Shown here piece after piece: positions 6,927 through 16,061 of a DNA stretch of 64,000 nt. Position numbers and translations under genes: made by a program. The stretch lies in NCBI RefSeq assembly GCF_000721175.1, contig NZ_JOEZ01000027.1, forward strand, positions 1 through 64,000. Reading direction: 5' to 3'. Below the pieces are notes generated by a model. The model searched no databases. It saw only the letters and a list, made by a program, of their open reading frames with translations, and was not told the origin of the DNA. Origin of the DNA: Streptomyces anulatus. GTDB taxonomy: Bacteria > Actinomycetota > Actinomycetes > Streptomycetales > Streptomycetaceae. How positions within the stretch are numbered: the first letter of the stretch is position 1; each line of letters starts with the position of its first letter.

Positions 6927-8098
6927 AGGCGGGCGTCTTCCTCTACCCGTGGGACGTCGTCGGGGACCCGGACGCCGCCGCCCGGATCGCGGACCTCGGC
7001 GTCCGACAGGTCACCCTGGCCTCCGCCTACCACTCCACCCGGGCCCTGACCCCCCGCCACCCCGCCCACCGCATTGTGACCGCCGAGCACGCCGCCGTCC
7101 TCTACCCGCCGGACCCGGGCCGCTGGGCGGGGCGGCCCCTCGCCCCGTACCGCCAGAGCTGGACGGCCGGCGACGATCCGTACGGGGAGGCCGCGGGGGC
7201 CCTGGCCGCCGCAGGCCTGGAGGTGCACAGCTGGGTGGTCCTCGCGCACAGCTCGCGGCTCGGCGCGGAGCACCCGGACACCTCGGTGGTCAACGCCTAC
7301 GGGGACCGCTACCCCTGGGCGCCGTGCATCGCCCGCCCCGCCGTGCGCGACCACCTCGTGGACCTCGCGGCGGAGGCCGCCGCCCGGCCCGGAGCGCGCG
7401 GCACGGAACTGGAGTCCTGCGGCTGGTACGGCTTCGCCCATCTGCACGCCCATGACAAGGTCGCCGGCGTGGGCCTCGGCGACGCGGCGCAGTACCTGAT
7501 GTCGCTGTGCTTCTGCCCCGAATGCCGCGAGGGGTACGGGGAGACGGGCGCCGACCCCGGTGAACTGTCCGCCGCCGTCCGCCGCGCCCTGGAACCGGCC
7601 TGGTCCGGCGCGGGTTCCCCGGAGTCGGGCCGGGAAGGCATCGAGAAGCTGCTCGGGCCCGAACACGCGAACGCCACCCTGCGATGGCGCGGCCGGGTCG
7701 CCCGCGCGTTCCAGGAAGCGGCCGTCGCCGCCGTACGGGCCGAGGCCCCGCCCGGCTTCCAGGTGCTGTTGCACGCCGACCCCGCCCCGTACCGCACCGG
7801 TGCCAACGTCGGCGTCGAGGCGGACCACATCCTCGCCGTGGCCGACGGCGTGGTGCTGCCCTGCACCGGGTCCGACGCCGCCCGGGAGGCGGTCCTCGGG
7901 CCGTTCGCCGGCCGGGGCGGAGTGCGTGCCGCCAACTTCGGGATCGTCACCGGGATGGGCGGCAGCCCCCGTACCCTGGAGCGCGACGCGGCCCACGCCG
8001 CCTCGCTCGGCGCGGACCAACTGCGCCTGTACCACGCGGGGCTCGCCTCGGGGCCGGACCTGGAGGCGGTCGCCGCCGCGCTGTCACGGCTGGGGTGA
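6923..8098 (+). CDS. Uncharacterised TIM-barrel-like protein coupled to kdgD
   Basis: 391 aa from a GTG overlapping the kdgD stop (GTGA). No signal peptide. The opening VKAGVFLYPWDVVGDPD and repeated strand-helix pattern (RQVTLASAYHS, LEVHSWVVLAHSS, HILAVADGVVLP, ADQLRLYHAGLA) suggest a TIM barrel similar to hypothetical glycoside-hydrolase-like proteins. A Cys pair (CFCPECREGYG near residue 195) could bind a metal. Translational coupling to kdgD suggests a role in sugar-acid metabolism, for instance on an upstream oligomer or lactone, but no activity can be assigned. The same pair recurs in other streptomycetes as far as I recall. Confidence 0.7.
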   Translation: MKAGVFLYPWDVVGDPDAAARIADLGVRQVTLASAYHSTRALTPRHPAHRIVTAEHAAVLYPPDPGRWAGRPLAPYRQSWTAGDDPYGEAAGALAAAGLEVHSWVVLAHSSRLGAEHPDTSVVNAYGDRYPWAPCIARPAVRDHLVDLAAEAAARPGARGTELESCGWYGFAHLHAHDKVAGVGLGDAAQYLMSLCFCPECREGYGETGADPGELSAAVRRALEPAWSGAGSPESGREGIEKLLGPEHANATLRWRGRVARAFQEAAVAAVRAEAPPGFQVLLHADPAPYRTGANVGVEADHILAVADGVVLPCTGSDAAREAVLGPFAGRGGVRAANFGIVTGMGGSPRTLERDAAHAASLGADQLRLYHAGLASGPDLEAVAAALSRLG

Positions 8099-8207
8099 GG
8101 CGGGGGCGTGGTGGTGTCGCACGCCTAGGGACGAGCAGGGGCGTTCCGGCCGTTCCCTTCCGTGCCCCTTCTCACCGATCTCTCACGCGGCCCACGCGCT
8201 GTGACCC

Positions 8208-8870
8208 TCAGCCCGGGGTGATGAAACCGGACTCGTACGCCGCGATGACCGCCTGGGTGCGGTCCCGGGCGCCGGTCTTCGCGAGGACCGCCGCCACGTG
8301 TGTCTTCGCCGTCGCCGGGCCCACCGCGAGCCGCTTCGCGATCTCCGCGTTGGTCAGCCCCGCCGCCATCAGCCGCAGCACGTCCGCCTCCCGCCCGGTC
8401 AGCCGCGCCACCCACGCCGGGGCCCCGGCCCGCCGCCGCGCGGCGTGCTCGGCGGCCAGCGTGCGCACGGCCGCCGGATAGAGGAGCGAGTCGCCGCACG
8501 CCACCAGCCGCACCGCCTGCACCAGCTCCTCGGCCGCCGCCCGCTTCAGCAGGAACCCGGCCGCCCCGGCGTGCAGTGCCTCGTACACGTACGCGTCGTT
8601 CTCGAAGGTCGTCACCACGACGATCCTCGGCGGGTCCTCCAGTGTGGCGAGGATCTGCTCCGTGGCCCGGATGCCGTCGATCTCCGGCATCCGCACGTCC
8701 ATCAGCACCACGTCGGGCCGCAGCTCCCGCACCACGGATACGGCCTCCGCGCCGGTGGCGGCCTCTCCGACGACCTCGATGCCCTCCTCGGCGTCCAGGA
8801 TCACGCGCAGCGCCGTACGCACCATCCGCTCGTCGTCCGCCAGCACCACCCGCACCGGAGCCCCGCTCAT
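8208..8870 (-). CDS. NarL/LuxR-type response regulator
   Basis: 220 aa. N-terminal receiver domain (~5-120) with acidic pocket DDE near residue 12, phospho-acceptor Asp in VVLMDVRMPEIDG and Lys in GFLLKRAAAEE. C-terminal LuxR helix-turn-helix (~150-215) with LTGREADVLRLMAAGLTNAE. It is the last gene of a three-gene minus-strand operon and overlaps the kinase stop by 4 bases, so it is the cognate output regulator of that kinase. Target genes are unknown; the membrane protein in the same operon is a candidate. Confidence 0.95.
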   Translation of the reverse strand: MSGAPVRVVLADDERMVRTALRVILDAEEGIEVVGEAATGAEAVSVVRELRPDVVLMDVRMPEIDGIRATEQILATLEDPPRIVVVTTFENDAYVYEALHAGAAGFLLKRAAAEELVQAVRLVACGDSLLYPAAVRTLAAEHAARRRAGAPAWVARLTGREADVLRLMAAGLTNAEIAKRLAVGPATAKTHVAAVLAKTGARDRTQAVIAAYESGFITPG

Positions 8871-10204
8871 GACCGCTCCTCCGTCCGCCCGGCCGTCCCC
8901 GAGGCCGTCCTTCCGGCCGTCCCCGGGGCCGCGCCCGTTCCCGTTCGCGGGACCGTCAGCGGCAGCAGGGCGGTCAGCCGCCAGACGCCGTCGTGCGATC
9001 CCGCCTCGGTGCGGCCGCCCAGCAGCACGGCCCGCTCCTCGATGCCCCGCAGCCCGCGACCGCCCCCGGGACGTGCCACGGCGGGCCGCCCGCCCAGCGG
9101 ATTCTCCATCACGATCTCCAGCTCCCCCTCCCGTACCGCGATCAGCAGCCGCACCGGGGACGGGCCGCGCCCGCCGTGCCGCAGCGCGTTGCTCAGCCCC
9201 TCCTGGACGATCCGGTACGCCTCCCGCGAGACCGCCGGGGCCACGCTGTCCGGGTCACCCGGATCGCCCTCCCGCTCGTACGCCACCGGCACCCCGCAGT
9301 GCGCCAGCAGCCCGCCGAGCGCGTCCAGCCCCGGCCCGTGCATCGTGCCCTCGTCGTCCGGCTCCCCGTCCTGCCGCAGCAGCCCCAGTACCGAGTCCAG
9401 CTCCCCGACCGTCCGCCGCGTCGTCTCCTCGATGGCGGTCAGCGCCTCCCGGACGAACTCCGGATCGCGGTCCAGGACCCGGCGCGCCGCCCCCGCCTGA
9501 AGGGTCACGGCACTCAGCGCATGGCCCACCGAGTCGTGCAGCTCCCGGGCGAGCCGGTTGCGCACCGCCAGATCCGCCGCGCGGCGCTCGGCGGCGGCCA
9601 GCCGGTCCTCGGGCGTCGGCCCCAGCAGCACCGGCGCCCGCCGGGCCAGCACCTTCCCGGCCACGGCGGCGACCAGCGCCAGCGCCAGCAGCATCGCGAC
9701 CCCGGCGAACGGCGCGAGGGCCAGGGCCCACGGCTCCCGCAGCACCCGGGGCCCGTCGAGCAGCCGGGTGCCGCGCAGCCCCGCGAAGAACGGCAGGCCG
9801 GCCACCGCCACCGCGAACGGCGGCAGTGCCAGCGTGGCTCCGCTGACGACCCCGCCGAGCGCCAGATGCAGGGTGTACCAGCCGGCGGTACGCACCCGGG
9901 CCTGCCGGGTGCGGGCGGGCCCGTCGGCCAGCAGCGCGGGCGGAACCCCGCACAGGGCGCGGGCGGCGGCCACGGACAGCGGCCGGACGAGGGCGAAGAA
10001 GCCGGTGACCGCCGCCATCGGCAGGGCGAGGGCGAACGCGACGAGCTGGGCGGGCAGGGAGGAGAAGACCGGTTCCCCGTCGCCGGCCACGCCGACCAGG
10101 ACCGTGCCGACGAGGAAGTAAGGCATCAGCAGCGCGCCGCCGATGATCAGGTGCAGCCAGCGCAGCCGCGCCCGCCGTCCGAACAGAGCGGCGAGCGGCT
10201 TCAT
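8867..10204 (-). CDS. Two-component sensor histidine kinase (HisKA_3 type)
   Basis: 445 aa. The N-terminal half holds about six hydrophobic segments (for example GGALLMPYFLVGTVLVGVAG and FAGVAMLLALALVAAVAG). The dimerisation/phosphoacceptor region has the HisKA_3 box RELHDSVGHALSAV with the His near residue 225. The GHKL ATPase domain shows the N box (REAYRIVQEGLSNALRHG) and G box (GGRGLRGIEERAVLLGG). It sits in the membrane and should phosphorylate the regulator encoded next. It overlaps the upstream membrane-protein gene by 4 bases (ATGA). No extracellular sensor domain of note is visible, so a membrane or envelope signal is likely. Confidence 0.93.
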   Translation of the reverse strand: MKPLAALFGRRARLRWLHLIIGGALLMPYFLVGTVLVGVAGDGEPVFSSLPAQLVAFALALPMAAVTGFFALVRPLSVAAARALCGVPPALLADGPARTRQARVRTAGWYTLHLALGGVVSGATLALPPFAVAVAGLPFFAGLRGTRLLDGPRVLREPWALALAPFAGVAMLLALALVAAVAGKVLARRAPVLLGPTPEDRLAAAERRAADLAVRNRLARELHDSVGHALSAVTLQAGAARRVLDRDPEFVREALTAIEETTRRTVGELDSVLGLLRQDGEPDDEGTMHGPGLDALGGLLAHCGVPVAYEREGDPGDPDSVAPAVSREAYRIVQEGLSNALRHGGRGPSPVRLLIAVREGELEIVMENPLGGRPAVARPGGGRGLRGIEERAVLLGGRTEAGSHDGVWRLTALLPLTVPRTGTGAAPGTAGRTASGTAGRTEERS

Positions 10205-11319
10205 GACACCCGGCTGCCGGAGTCCGGGGCGCAGGCCCCGGTGGCCCCGTTCTCGGCCGGGGGCAGCGCGGAAGCCGCCGCGCGCTCCGCGAAGAAGTAC
10301 GCGCCCAGCGTCACGACGAGAGCCCCGGCCAGCATCTGGACAGCGTAGGTCACCGTCGTCACCGTCGTCGGCCGGTCCGCCGCCTCGCCCGCGCCCATCA
10401 GCCCGGCGACGCTCAGCCAGCCACCCCAGCAGGCCATCTCCGCCGAACCGACCCAGGCCAGGACGAGCGGCAGCCGCAGGGAGAGGCGGCCGGTGCGCCG
10501 GAAGGCGAGCAGGAGCACGCCGACGGCGGTGACCACCACGAAGAGCAGGCTGACGGCTTCCAGGACGTAGAAATCGCTGGAGCGGTCCGCCGCCCGGCCC
10601 GCGTCGAGCCCGGCGGTCGAACCGGCGACCCACAACAGGTGCGTGACGCCGGGGAGAAGGGCCGCCAGCGCGGCGGCGACGGCGGTCGCGCGCAGAGCGG
10701 GCGCGGTCGGACTCTCCGGGAGGTCCCGCAGCCGCCCCTGCCACAGATGGCCCCAGCGCTCCCTGGCGTACAGCGCGAAGAGGGTGCCGAGGGCGAGGCC
10801 CTGGACGATGAAACCGCCGTAGACGACGCCGAAGACCCACGGGTCGAGGAACGGTTCGGAGCTCCCCTCACCGACCGGCCGCCCTGCGCCACCGCCGAGG
10901 AGCCGTGCGGCCATCTGGACCGGGAAGGCCGTCATGATCGGCAGCAGCAGACCGCTCGCCACCCACATCGGCAGCACCAGCAGCCAGCCGGGCACCCGCT
11001 TGCCCCAGGGCCGGGTGAGCAGCAGCGCGAGGACGATGACGGCGCTGTCCATCAGCACCGTGGCCCCGTTGGCGACGCGGAGCGCGGTGCCGCCGTCGAG
11101 CAGTGCGCTGTCGTCCGGGATGCCGAGCCGACTGCCCGCCATCCAGGCCACCTTGAGCCCGATGTAGGGCAGACAGGACAGCATGGCGACCGCCCGGAGC
11201 ACGGCCTGCGCCCGGCTGATGCGGTACGGGGGCGGCTCGGGCGGTACGACGGTGGGTTCGGGTGTCCCGGGGCGCTGCGGGACGGGCGGGGACGTGGCGG
11301 GGGGCCGGTTCGCTGTCAT
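10201..11319 (-). CDS. Integral membrane protein in two-component operon
   Basis: 372 aa, about eight to ten hydrophobic segments after a Pro-rich cytoplasmic leader (PATSPPVPQRPGTPEPTVVPP). First gene of the operon with the histidine kinase and response regulator, joined by ATGA overlaps. No transporter signature or catalytic motif is visible; it could be an accessory sensor for the kinase. Start taken at ATG 11319 (MTANRPP) rather than 11352 because this matches the typical start of the Pro-rich leader. Confidence 0.75.
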   Translation of the reverse strand: MTANRPPATSPPVPQRPGTPEPTVVPPEPPPYRISRAQAVLRAVAMLSCLPYIGLKVAWMAGSRLGIPDDSALLDGGTALRVANGATVLMDSAVIVLALLLTRPWGKRVPGWLLVLPMWVASGLLLPIMTAFPVQMAARLLGGGAGRPVGEGSSEPFLDPWVFGVVYGGFIVQGLALGTLFALYARERWGHLWQGRLRDLPESPTAPALRATAVAAALAALLPGVTHLLWVAGSTAGLDAGRAADRSSDFYVLEAVSLLFVVVTAVGVLLLAFRRTGRLSLRLPLVLAWVGSAEMACWGGWLSVAGLMGAGEAADRPTTVTTVTYAVQMLAGALVVTLGAYFFAERAAASALPPAENGATGACAPDSGSRVS

Positions 11320-11395
11320 GGCACCAGGCTTCCGCACCGCCCGTGCCCGCACGTCCTGCCCGGTGACGATCCGCCTCCGCCGCGCGGGGGAGGCC

Positions 11396-11875
11396 CTACG
11401 AGCGGAGCGTCACCAGGACCTCGTCGATCTCCCCGCCCCGGGCCCGGGCGAACCCGCGGTCCTTGCCGGTCACCACGAAGCCGCACTTCTCCAGCACCCG
11501 GCGCGAGCCGAGGTTGTCGGCCGCCGCCCGTGCGTGCAGCGGGCGCGTGGGCGTCTCGTCGAGGAACGCCCGCAGCGCGGCCGTCGCCAGTCCGCGGCCC
11601 CAGTGCGCACGGCCGATCCAGTACGTGACCTGGCGGTCGCCGGGGTCCCCGTACGCCCCGACATGGCCCACCACCGCACCGTCGGCCACCACCGTGCGCA
11701 TCACCACCCCGCCGGACCCGGCGCGGAGCCGCGCCCAGTGGGCGTCGAACGCGGCGCGGTCGGTGGGGTCCTCGGAGGTGAAAGCGGCGACGCGGGTCGC
11801 CTCCGGGTCGCTCATCCAGGCGAAGAACAGCGGTAGATCACTGTCCTGGACCGCACGCAGGGCGATCTCGGTCAT
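11396..11875 (-). CDS. GNAT-family N-acetyltransferase
   Basis: 159 aa. RimJ/RimL-like GNAT fold: TEIALRAVQDSDLPLFFAW opening, the acetyl-CoA loop as IGRAHWGRGLATAALRAFLD, and NLGSRRVLEKCGF near the end. It transfers an acetyl group from acetyl-CoA to an unknown amine. Its ATG overlaps the IclR stop codon by one base (TGATG), so the two are co-translated. Confidence 0.88.
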   Translation of the reverse strand: MTEIALRAVQDSDLPLFFAWMSDPEATRVAAFTSEDPTDRAAFDAHWARLRAGSGGVVMRTVVADGAVVGHVGAYGDPGDRQVTYWIGRAHWGRGLATAALRAFLDETPTRPLHARAAADNLGSRRVLEKCGFVVTGKDRGFARARGGEIDEVLVTLRS

Positions 11876-12645
11876 CAGAGTCGCCGGGTCGCGAGGGTGA
11901 GCCGGTCCCGGGCGTCGAACAGGGCGTCCTTCACCGTCTGTTCGTGGCCGGGGGTGAGCCGGGCGACCGGCACCGAGCAGCTGATCGCGTCGCGCGCGGG
12001 CGTCCGGTACGGGATGGCGACGCCGAAGCAGCGCAGGCCGAGGGTGTTCTCCTCGCGGTCCACAGCGTAGCCCTGCTCGCGTACCAGCCGCAGTTCCTCG
12101 ATGAGCTTCTCGCGGTCCGTGATGGTGTGTTCGGTCAGCGCGGGAAGCGTCTCGGGGAGCATTTCGCGGACCTGCTCGTCGCTGTGGGTGGCCAGCAGCG
12201 CCTTGCCGAGCGAGGTGGAGTGCGCGGGCAGCCGGCGGCCGACCCGGGTGAAGGGGCGCAGATAGTGCTGGGACTGCCGGGTGGCGAGGTAGACCACGTT
12301 CGTCCCGTCGAGGCGGGCCAGGTGGATGGTCTCCGTGGTGTCGTCGGACAGCCGGTCCAGGGTGGGCCGGGCGGCGGCCACGACCTCGTCGCCGTCGATG
12401 TACGAGGTGCCGACCAGCAGGGCCCGCACGCCGATCCCGTACCGGGTGCCCGTCGCGTCCGTCTCCACCCAGCCCAGCTCCACCAGGGTGCGCAGCAGCA
12501 TGTAGAGGCTGGACTTGGGGTAGCCGACCGCCTCCTGGACGGCGGCCAGCGAGTGCATGCCGGGCCGCCCCGCGAAGTACTCGAGGAGCTCCACGGTCCG
12601 TACCGCGGACTTGACCTGTGCCCCACCGGACTCGGCGACCGACAT
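11875..12645 (-). CDS. IclR-family transcriptional regulator
   Basis: 256 aa from ATG 12645, which follows a GAAGGGGG ribosome-binding site; upstream in-frame ATGs at 12687 and GTG/ATG at 12753 lack one. Winged helix at ~10-70 (SAVRTVELLEYFAGRPGMHS, YPKSSLYMLLRTLVELGWV), effector domain after it (GKALLATHSDEQVREML, GVAIPYR). Divergently placed against the dioxovalerate dehydrogenase operon, so it likely represses sugar-acid catabolic genes and senses a pathway intermediate. Confidence 0.92.
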   Translation of the reverse strand: MSVAESGGAQVKSAVRTVELLEYFAGRPGMHSLAAVQEAVGYPKSSLYMLLRTLVELGWVETDATGTRYGIGVRALLVGTSYIDGDEVVAAARPTLDRLSDDTTETIHLARLDGTNVVYLATRQSQHYLRPFTRVGRRLPAHSTSLGKALLATHSDEQVREMLPETLPALTEHTITDREKLIEELRLVREQGYAVDREENTLGLRCFGVAIPYRTPARDAISCSVPVARLTPGHEQTVKDALFDARDRLTLATRRL

Positions 12646-12769
12646 CGCCCACGCCCCCTTCTCCAGCTCTTCGGCTTTCGTCCGCATCGTCGTCCGAAAG
12701 CCCGCCACCACGATTGCCAACATGGAACACCCGGAAATAGAGTCCCAGGACATTCACGATCAGGAACTC

Positions 12770-12787
12770 TGTTCAGAATACCGAACA
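12770..12787. promoter_or_regulatory. Candidate IclR operator
   Basis: tgttcagaataccgaaca is an 18-bp inverted repeat with 5-bp arms in the divergent promoter region between the IclR gene and the dehydrogenase operon, an ordinary position for an IclR operator. No footprint is available. Confidence 0.4.
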
Positions 12788-12856
12788 CTTGCTGATGCAC
12801 GGCCGCAGACGGCAGGCAGACCGTCACAAGACGGTCGACAGACGGAGGGAATCACG

Positions 12857-14377
12857 GTGAGCGCAGCACCAGTCTGGAGTGTCGACCCCCGAACCGGGAA
12901 CCCGCGCGAGCAGGTTGCCGTGGAGGCTACCGCCGAGGAAGTGGACCGCGCGGTCCGGGCGGCCCACGCCGTCCGCGACGCCCTCGCCGACCGCACGGCG
13001 CGCGCCGCGTTCCTGCGTACGGCGGCGGAGCTGCTGGCGGATTCGGGCGAGCACATCATCGAGGCGGCCGACGCGGAGACCGCCCTCGGCCCGGCCCGGC
13101 TCACCGGTGAACTCGCCCGCACGGCAGCCCAGTTGCGGGCGTTCGCGGAGGTCGTCGACGAAGGCGCCTACCTCGACGTCCACATCGACCACGAAGACGG
13201 CTCGCGCACTCCGCCCTGGCCCGATCTGCGGCGCTACAAGATCCCGCTCGGGGTCGTCGCCGTCTACGCGGCCAGCAACTTCCCGCTCGCCTTCTCCGTC
13301 CCCGGCGGTGACACGGCCAGCGCGCTCGCGGCCGGCTGCCCGGTCGTCGTCAAGGCGCACCCCGACCACCCGGCCACCTCCGAACTCTGCGCCTCGGTCC
13401 TCCGCCGCGCCGCCGCCCGGACCGGCCTGCCCGAGGACGTGGTCACCCTGGTCCACGGCTTCGACGCGGGCGTCGAGCTGATCCGCCACCCGCTGGTGAG
13501 CGCCGCGGGCTTCACCGGATCGGTGCGCGGCGGACGCGCCCTGTTCGACGCGGCGGCGGCCCGGCCCGCCCCCATCCCCTTCCACGGCGAGCTCGGCTCC
13601 CTCAACCCGGTCGTCGTCACCGGGGCGGCCGCCGCCGAGCGCGCCGGGGAGATCGGCGCGGGGCTCGGCGGCTCGATGACCCTGGGCGTCGGCCAGTTCT
13701 GCACCAAGCCCGGCTTCGTCCTGGTCCCCGAGGGAGCCGCCGGCGACCAGCTGGTGAAGACCCTCACCGAGACGGTCAGCTCCACCGGCTCCGGCGTCCT
13801 GCTGGACCACCGCATGCGGGACGCCTTCGTCGCGGGCGTACGGGAACGGGCCGCGCTGCCCGACGTCGATGCCCCCGTCACCCCCGGCGCGGGCGGCGAG
13901 CACACCGTCTCCGCCGGATTCCTCACCGTGCCGGCCGCCCGGCTGACCGGGCAGGGCCCGCACGACGCGTTGCTGGAGGAGTGCTTCGGCCCGGTCGCCG
14001 TGATCGCCCGGTACTCCTCCGTCGCGGAGATCGCCGCCGTCCTCGCCCGGCTGCCCGGGAACCTCACCGCGACCCTCCAGACCGCTACCGAGGAGGCCGA
14101 CCCCGACGCGGCCCGCCTGCTGGCCGCCCTCACCCCGCTCGCCGGCCGCATCCTGGTCAACGGCTGGCCGACCGGCGTCGCCGTCGCTCCCGCCCAGCAC
14201 CACGGCGGTCCCTACCCCGCCACCACGTCCACCTCCACCTCGGTCGGCGCTACGGCGATCGAACGCTGGCTGCGCCCGGTCACGTACCAGTCCACCCCCG
14301 AGGCGCTCCTCCCGCCGGAGCTCCGCGAGGACAACCCGCAGGGCCTGCCCCGCCGGGTGGACGGACGCCGCGCATGA
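12857..14377 (+). CDS. 2,5-dioxovalerate (alpha-ketoglutarate semialdehyde) dehydrogenase
   Basis: 506 aa aldehyde dehydrogenase. Oxidises 2,5-dioxopentanoate to 2-oxoglutarate with NAD(P)+, the step after KdgD. Catalytic Glu in FHGELGSLNPV and Cys in GVGQFCTKPG; cofactor region VYAASNFPLAFSVPGGDTAS and VVKAHPDHP. These motifs match the dioxovalerate dehydrogenase branch rather than generic betaine aldehyde dehydrogenases. GTG start at 12857 follows ggaggg. Divergent from the IclR gene and co-translated with the next gene through an ATGA overlap. Confidence 0.87.
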   Translation: MSAAPVWSVDPRTGNPREQVAVEATAEEVDRAVRAAHAVRDALADRTARAAFLRTAAELLADSGEHIIEAADAETALGPARLTGELARTAAQLRAFAEVVDEGAYLDVHIDHEDGSRTPPWPDLRRYKIPLGVVAVYAASNFPLAFSVPGGDTASALAAGCPVVVKAHPDHPATSELCASVLRRAAARTGLPEDVVTLVHGFDAGVELIRHPLVSAAGFTGSVRGGRALFDAAAARPAPIPFHGELGSLNPVVVTGAAAAERAGEIGAGLGGSMTLGVGQFCTKPGFVLVPEGAAGDQLVKTLTETVSSTGSGVLLDHRMRDAFVAGVRERAALPDVDAPVTPGAGGEHTVSAGFLTVPAARLTGQGPHDALLEECFGPVAVIARYSSVAEIAAVLARLPGNLTATLQTATEEADPDAARLLAALTPLAGRILVNGWPTGVAVAPAQHHGGPYPATTSTSTSVGATAIERWLRPVTYQSTPEALLPPELREDNPQGLPRRVDGRRA

Positions 14378-14985
14378 CCCTGGACCTGGACGCCCTCCCC
14401 TTCGCCCTGGACGCGGCGGGCCCCGACGGACGCTGGACCCACGCGGACGGCGTCCTGACCGGCCGGGCCGGACCCGGCCAGGACCTGTTCGTCCCCCCGT
14501 CCGGCGACTCCCTCGAACCGGCCTCCGACGCCCCGCGCCTGCTCGGCGCGGTGGGGGAGGGCGACTTCCGGCTGCTGGCCCGGGTACGTCCGGGCCTGGT
14601 CTCGGCGGGCGACGCCGGAGCGCTGTATCTCCACGTCGGGGACCGGGAGTGGGCCAAGCTCTGCCTGGAGCACTCGGCGGACCTCCCGACCGTGTGCACC
14701 GTCGTCACCCGGGGCCACTCCGACGATGCCAACGCCTTCGTGGTGGAGGAGGGTGTCTGCTGGCTCCGCCTCAGCCGCACCGGCAGCGCCTACGCCTTCC
14801 ACGCCTCCGCCGACGGTGAGACCTGGACCTTCGTCCGCGTCTTCACCCTGGGCACCGAGAAGGAGCGGGCGGCCGCCCGCGCCGGCTTCCTCGTCCAGTC
14901 ACCCACCGGCGAGGGCTGCGGCGCGGTCTTCGACCGGATCGCGTTCCTGCCCGGGGGAGTGGAGGACCTGCGCGACGGACGGTGA
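14374..14985 (+). CDS. DUF1349 concanavalin-like protein
   Basis: 203 aa, a beta-sandwich of the DUF1349 family (residues like GDFRLLARVRPGLVSAGDAG, WAKLCLEHS, and the FLVQSPTGEGCGAVFDRIAF end). Members resemble lectin-like carbohydrate-binding domains; no enzyme activity is established. No signal peptide. Its ATGA overlap with the dehydrogenase suggests a helper role in sugar-acid use. Confidence 0.88.
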   Translation: MTLDLDALPFALDAAGPDGRWTHADGVLTGRAGPGQDLFVPPSGDSLEPASDAPRLLGAVGEGDFRLLARVRPGLVSAGDAGALYLHVGDREWAKLCLEHSADLPTVCTVVTRGHSDDANAFVVEEGVCWLRLSRTGSAYAFHASADGETWTFVRVFTLGTEKERAAARAGFLVQSPTGEGCGAVFDRIAFLPGGVEDLRDGR

Positions 14986-15295
14986 AACGGGGGCCGGCGA
15001 GGCAGGGAGGCGCCCGGGTTCCGAGAAGGCTTCGCGAGGACGGAACGGGTGGAGGGCCCATCACCCCTACGGGCCGTAGCCCGAGCGTGCGAAGATCGTT
15101 TCCAGCGAACGAGCCGGCCGGACGTGCGCGCCTCCGCGTCAGCCGCTGAGGAGCACCTCTGCCCGGAACCGGCCGGGCGCCCCCGTCGCCCCGGCTCCGG
15201 GAATCACCTGATCAGGTTCGGTGTTCGACCGAGAGGTCCGTCCTGCGGGGCGGCCTCCGTACCCCCGTCCGCGACCCCTGGAGAGAAGAAGAGTC
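14986..15295. other. Gene-free stretch upstream of DsbA-like gene
   Basis: About 310 bases with no convincing ORF on either strand. The end holds ggagagaag, the ribosome-binding site of the next gene. Short inverted repeats (for example gggcccatcacccctacgggcc near 15055) are present but too weak to name. Confidence 0.5.
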
Positions 15296-16012
15296 ATGCG
15301 CGTCGAGATCTGGAGCGACATCGCCTGTCCGTGGTGCTACATCGGCAAGGCCCGCTTCGAGAAGGGCCTCGCGGAGTTCGCCCACCGGGACGAGGTCGAG
15401 GTGGTGCACCGCTCCTTCGAGCTCGACCCCTCACGGGCCAAGGGCGACACCGCGCTCGTGATCGACATGCTGGCCGAGAAGTACGGCCGCAGCCGTGAGG
15501 AAGCGGCCTCGATGGAGGCCAACGTCGCGGCCAACGCGCAGGCCGAGGGGCTCGGCTACCGCACCGAGGGCCGTGACCACGGCAGCACCTTCGACATCCA
15601 CCGGCTGCTGCACCTGGCCAAGGCCCGCGGCCGCCAGGACGAGCTGCTGACCCTCGCCTACCGGGCGAACTTCGCCGAGGAGCGCTCCGTCTTCGACGAC
15701 GAGGTGCTGCTCGCCCTCGCCGTGGAGGCCGGACTCGACGCCGACGAGGCCCGTACGGTTCTCGCCGACCCCGAGGCGTACGCGGACGACGTCCGCACCG
15801 ACGAGCGCGAGGCGGCCGAACTGGGCGCCAACGCCGTGCCGTTCTTCGTCCTCGACCGGCGGTACGGGATCTCCGGCGGCCAGCCGTCCGAGGTCTTCGT
15901 CCAAGCGCTGGAGCAGGCCTGGAAGGACCGTCCCGCCACCGCCCTCACCCCCGTCGGCGGGGACGCGGCGGCCTGCGACGCGGACGGGGCCTGCGAGGTT
16001 CCGCGGAGCTGA
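15296..16012 (+). CDS. DsbA-family oxidoreductase (FrnE-like)
   Basis: 238 aa, cytoplasmic (no signal peptide). Thioredoxin fold interrupted by a helical insertion; active site CPWCYIGK near residues 12-15 and cis-Pro region NAVPFFVLDRRYGISG near 185. FrnE-type DsbA proteins act as disulfide isomerases or oxidoreductases in polyketide strains. A Cys pair near the C-terminus (ACDADGACEV) is unusual and may be redox active. Start ATG 15296 sits seven bases after the ggagag site. Confidence 0.92.
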   Translation: MRVEIWSDIACPWCYIGKARFEKGLAEFAHRDEVEVVHRSFELDPSRAKGDTALVIDMLAEKYGRSREEAASMEANVAANAQAEGLGYRTEGRDHGSTFDIHRLLHLAKARGRQDELLTLAYRANFAEERSVFDDEVLLALAVEAGLDADEARTVLADPEAYADDVRTDEREAAELGANAVPFFVLDRRYGISGGQPSEVFVQALEQAWKDRPATALTPVGGDAAACDADGACEVPRS

Positions 16013-16061
16013 GCTCCCGCGGAGGCCGTCAGCCGCCATCCATAAGCGTTCCTTTGATGCA

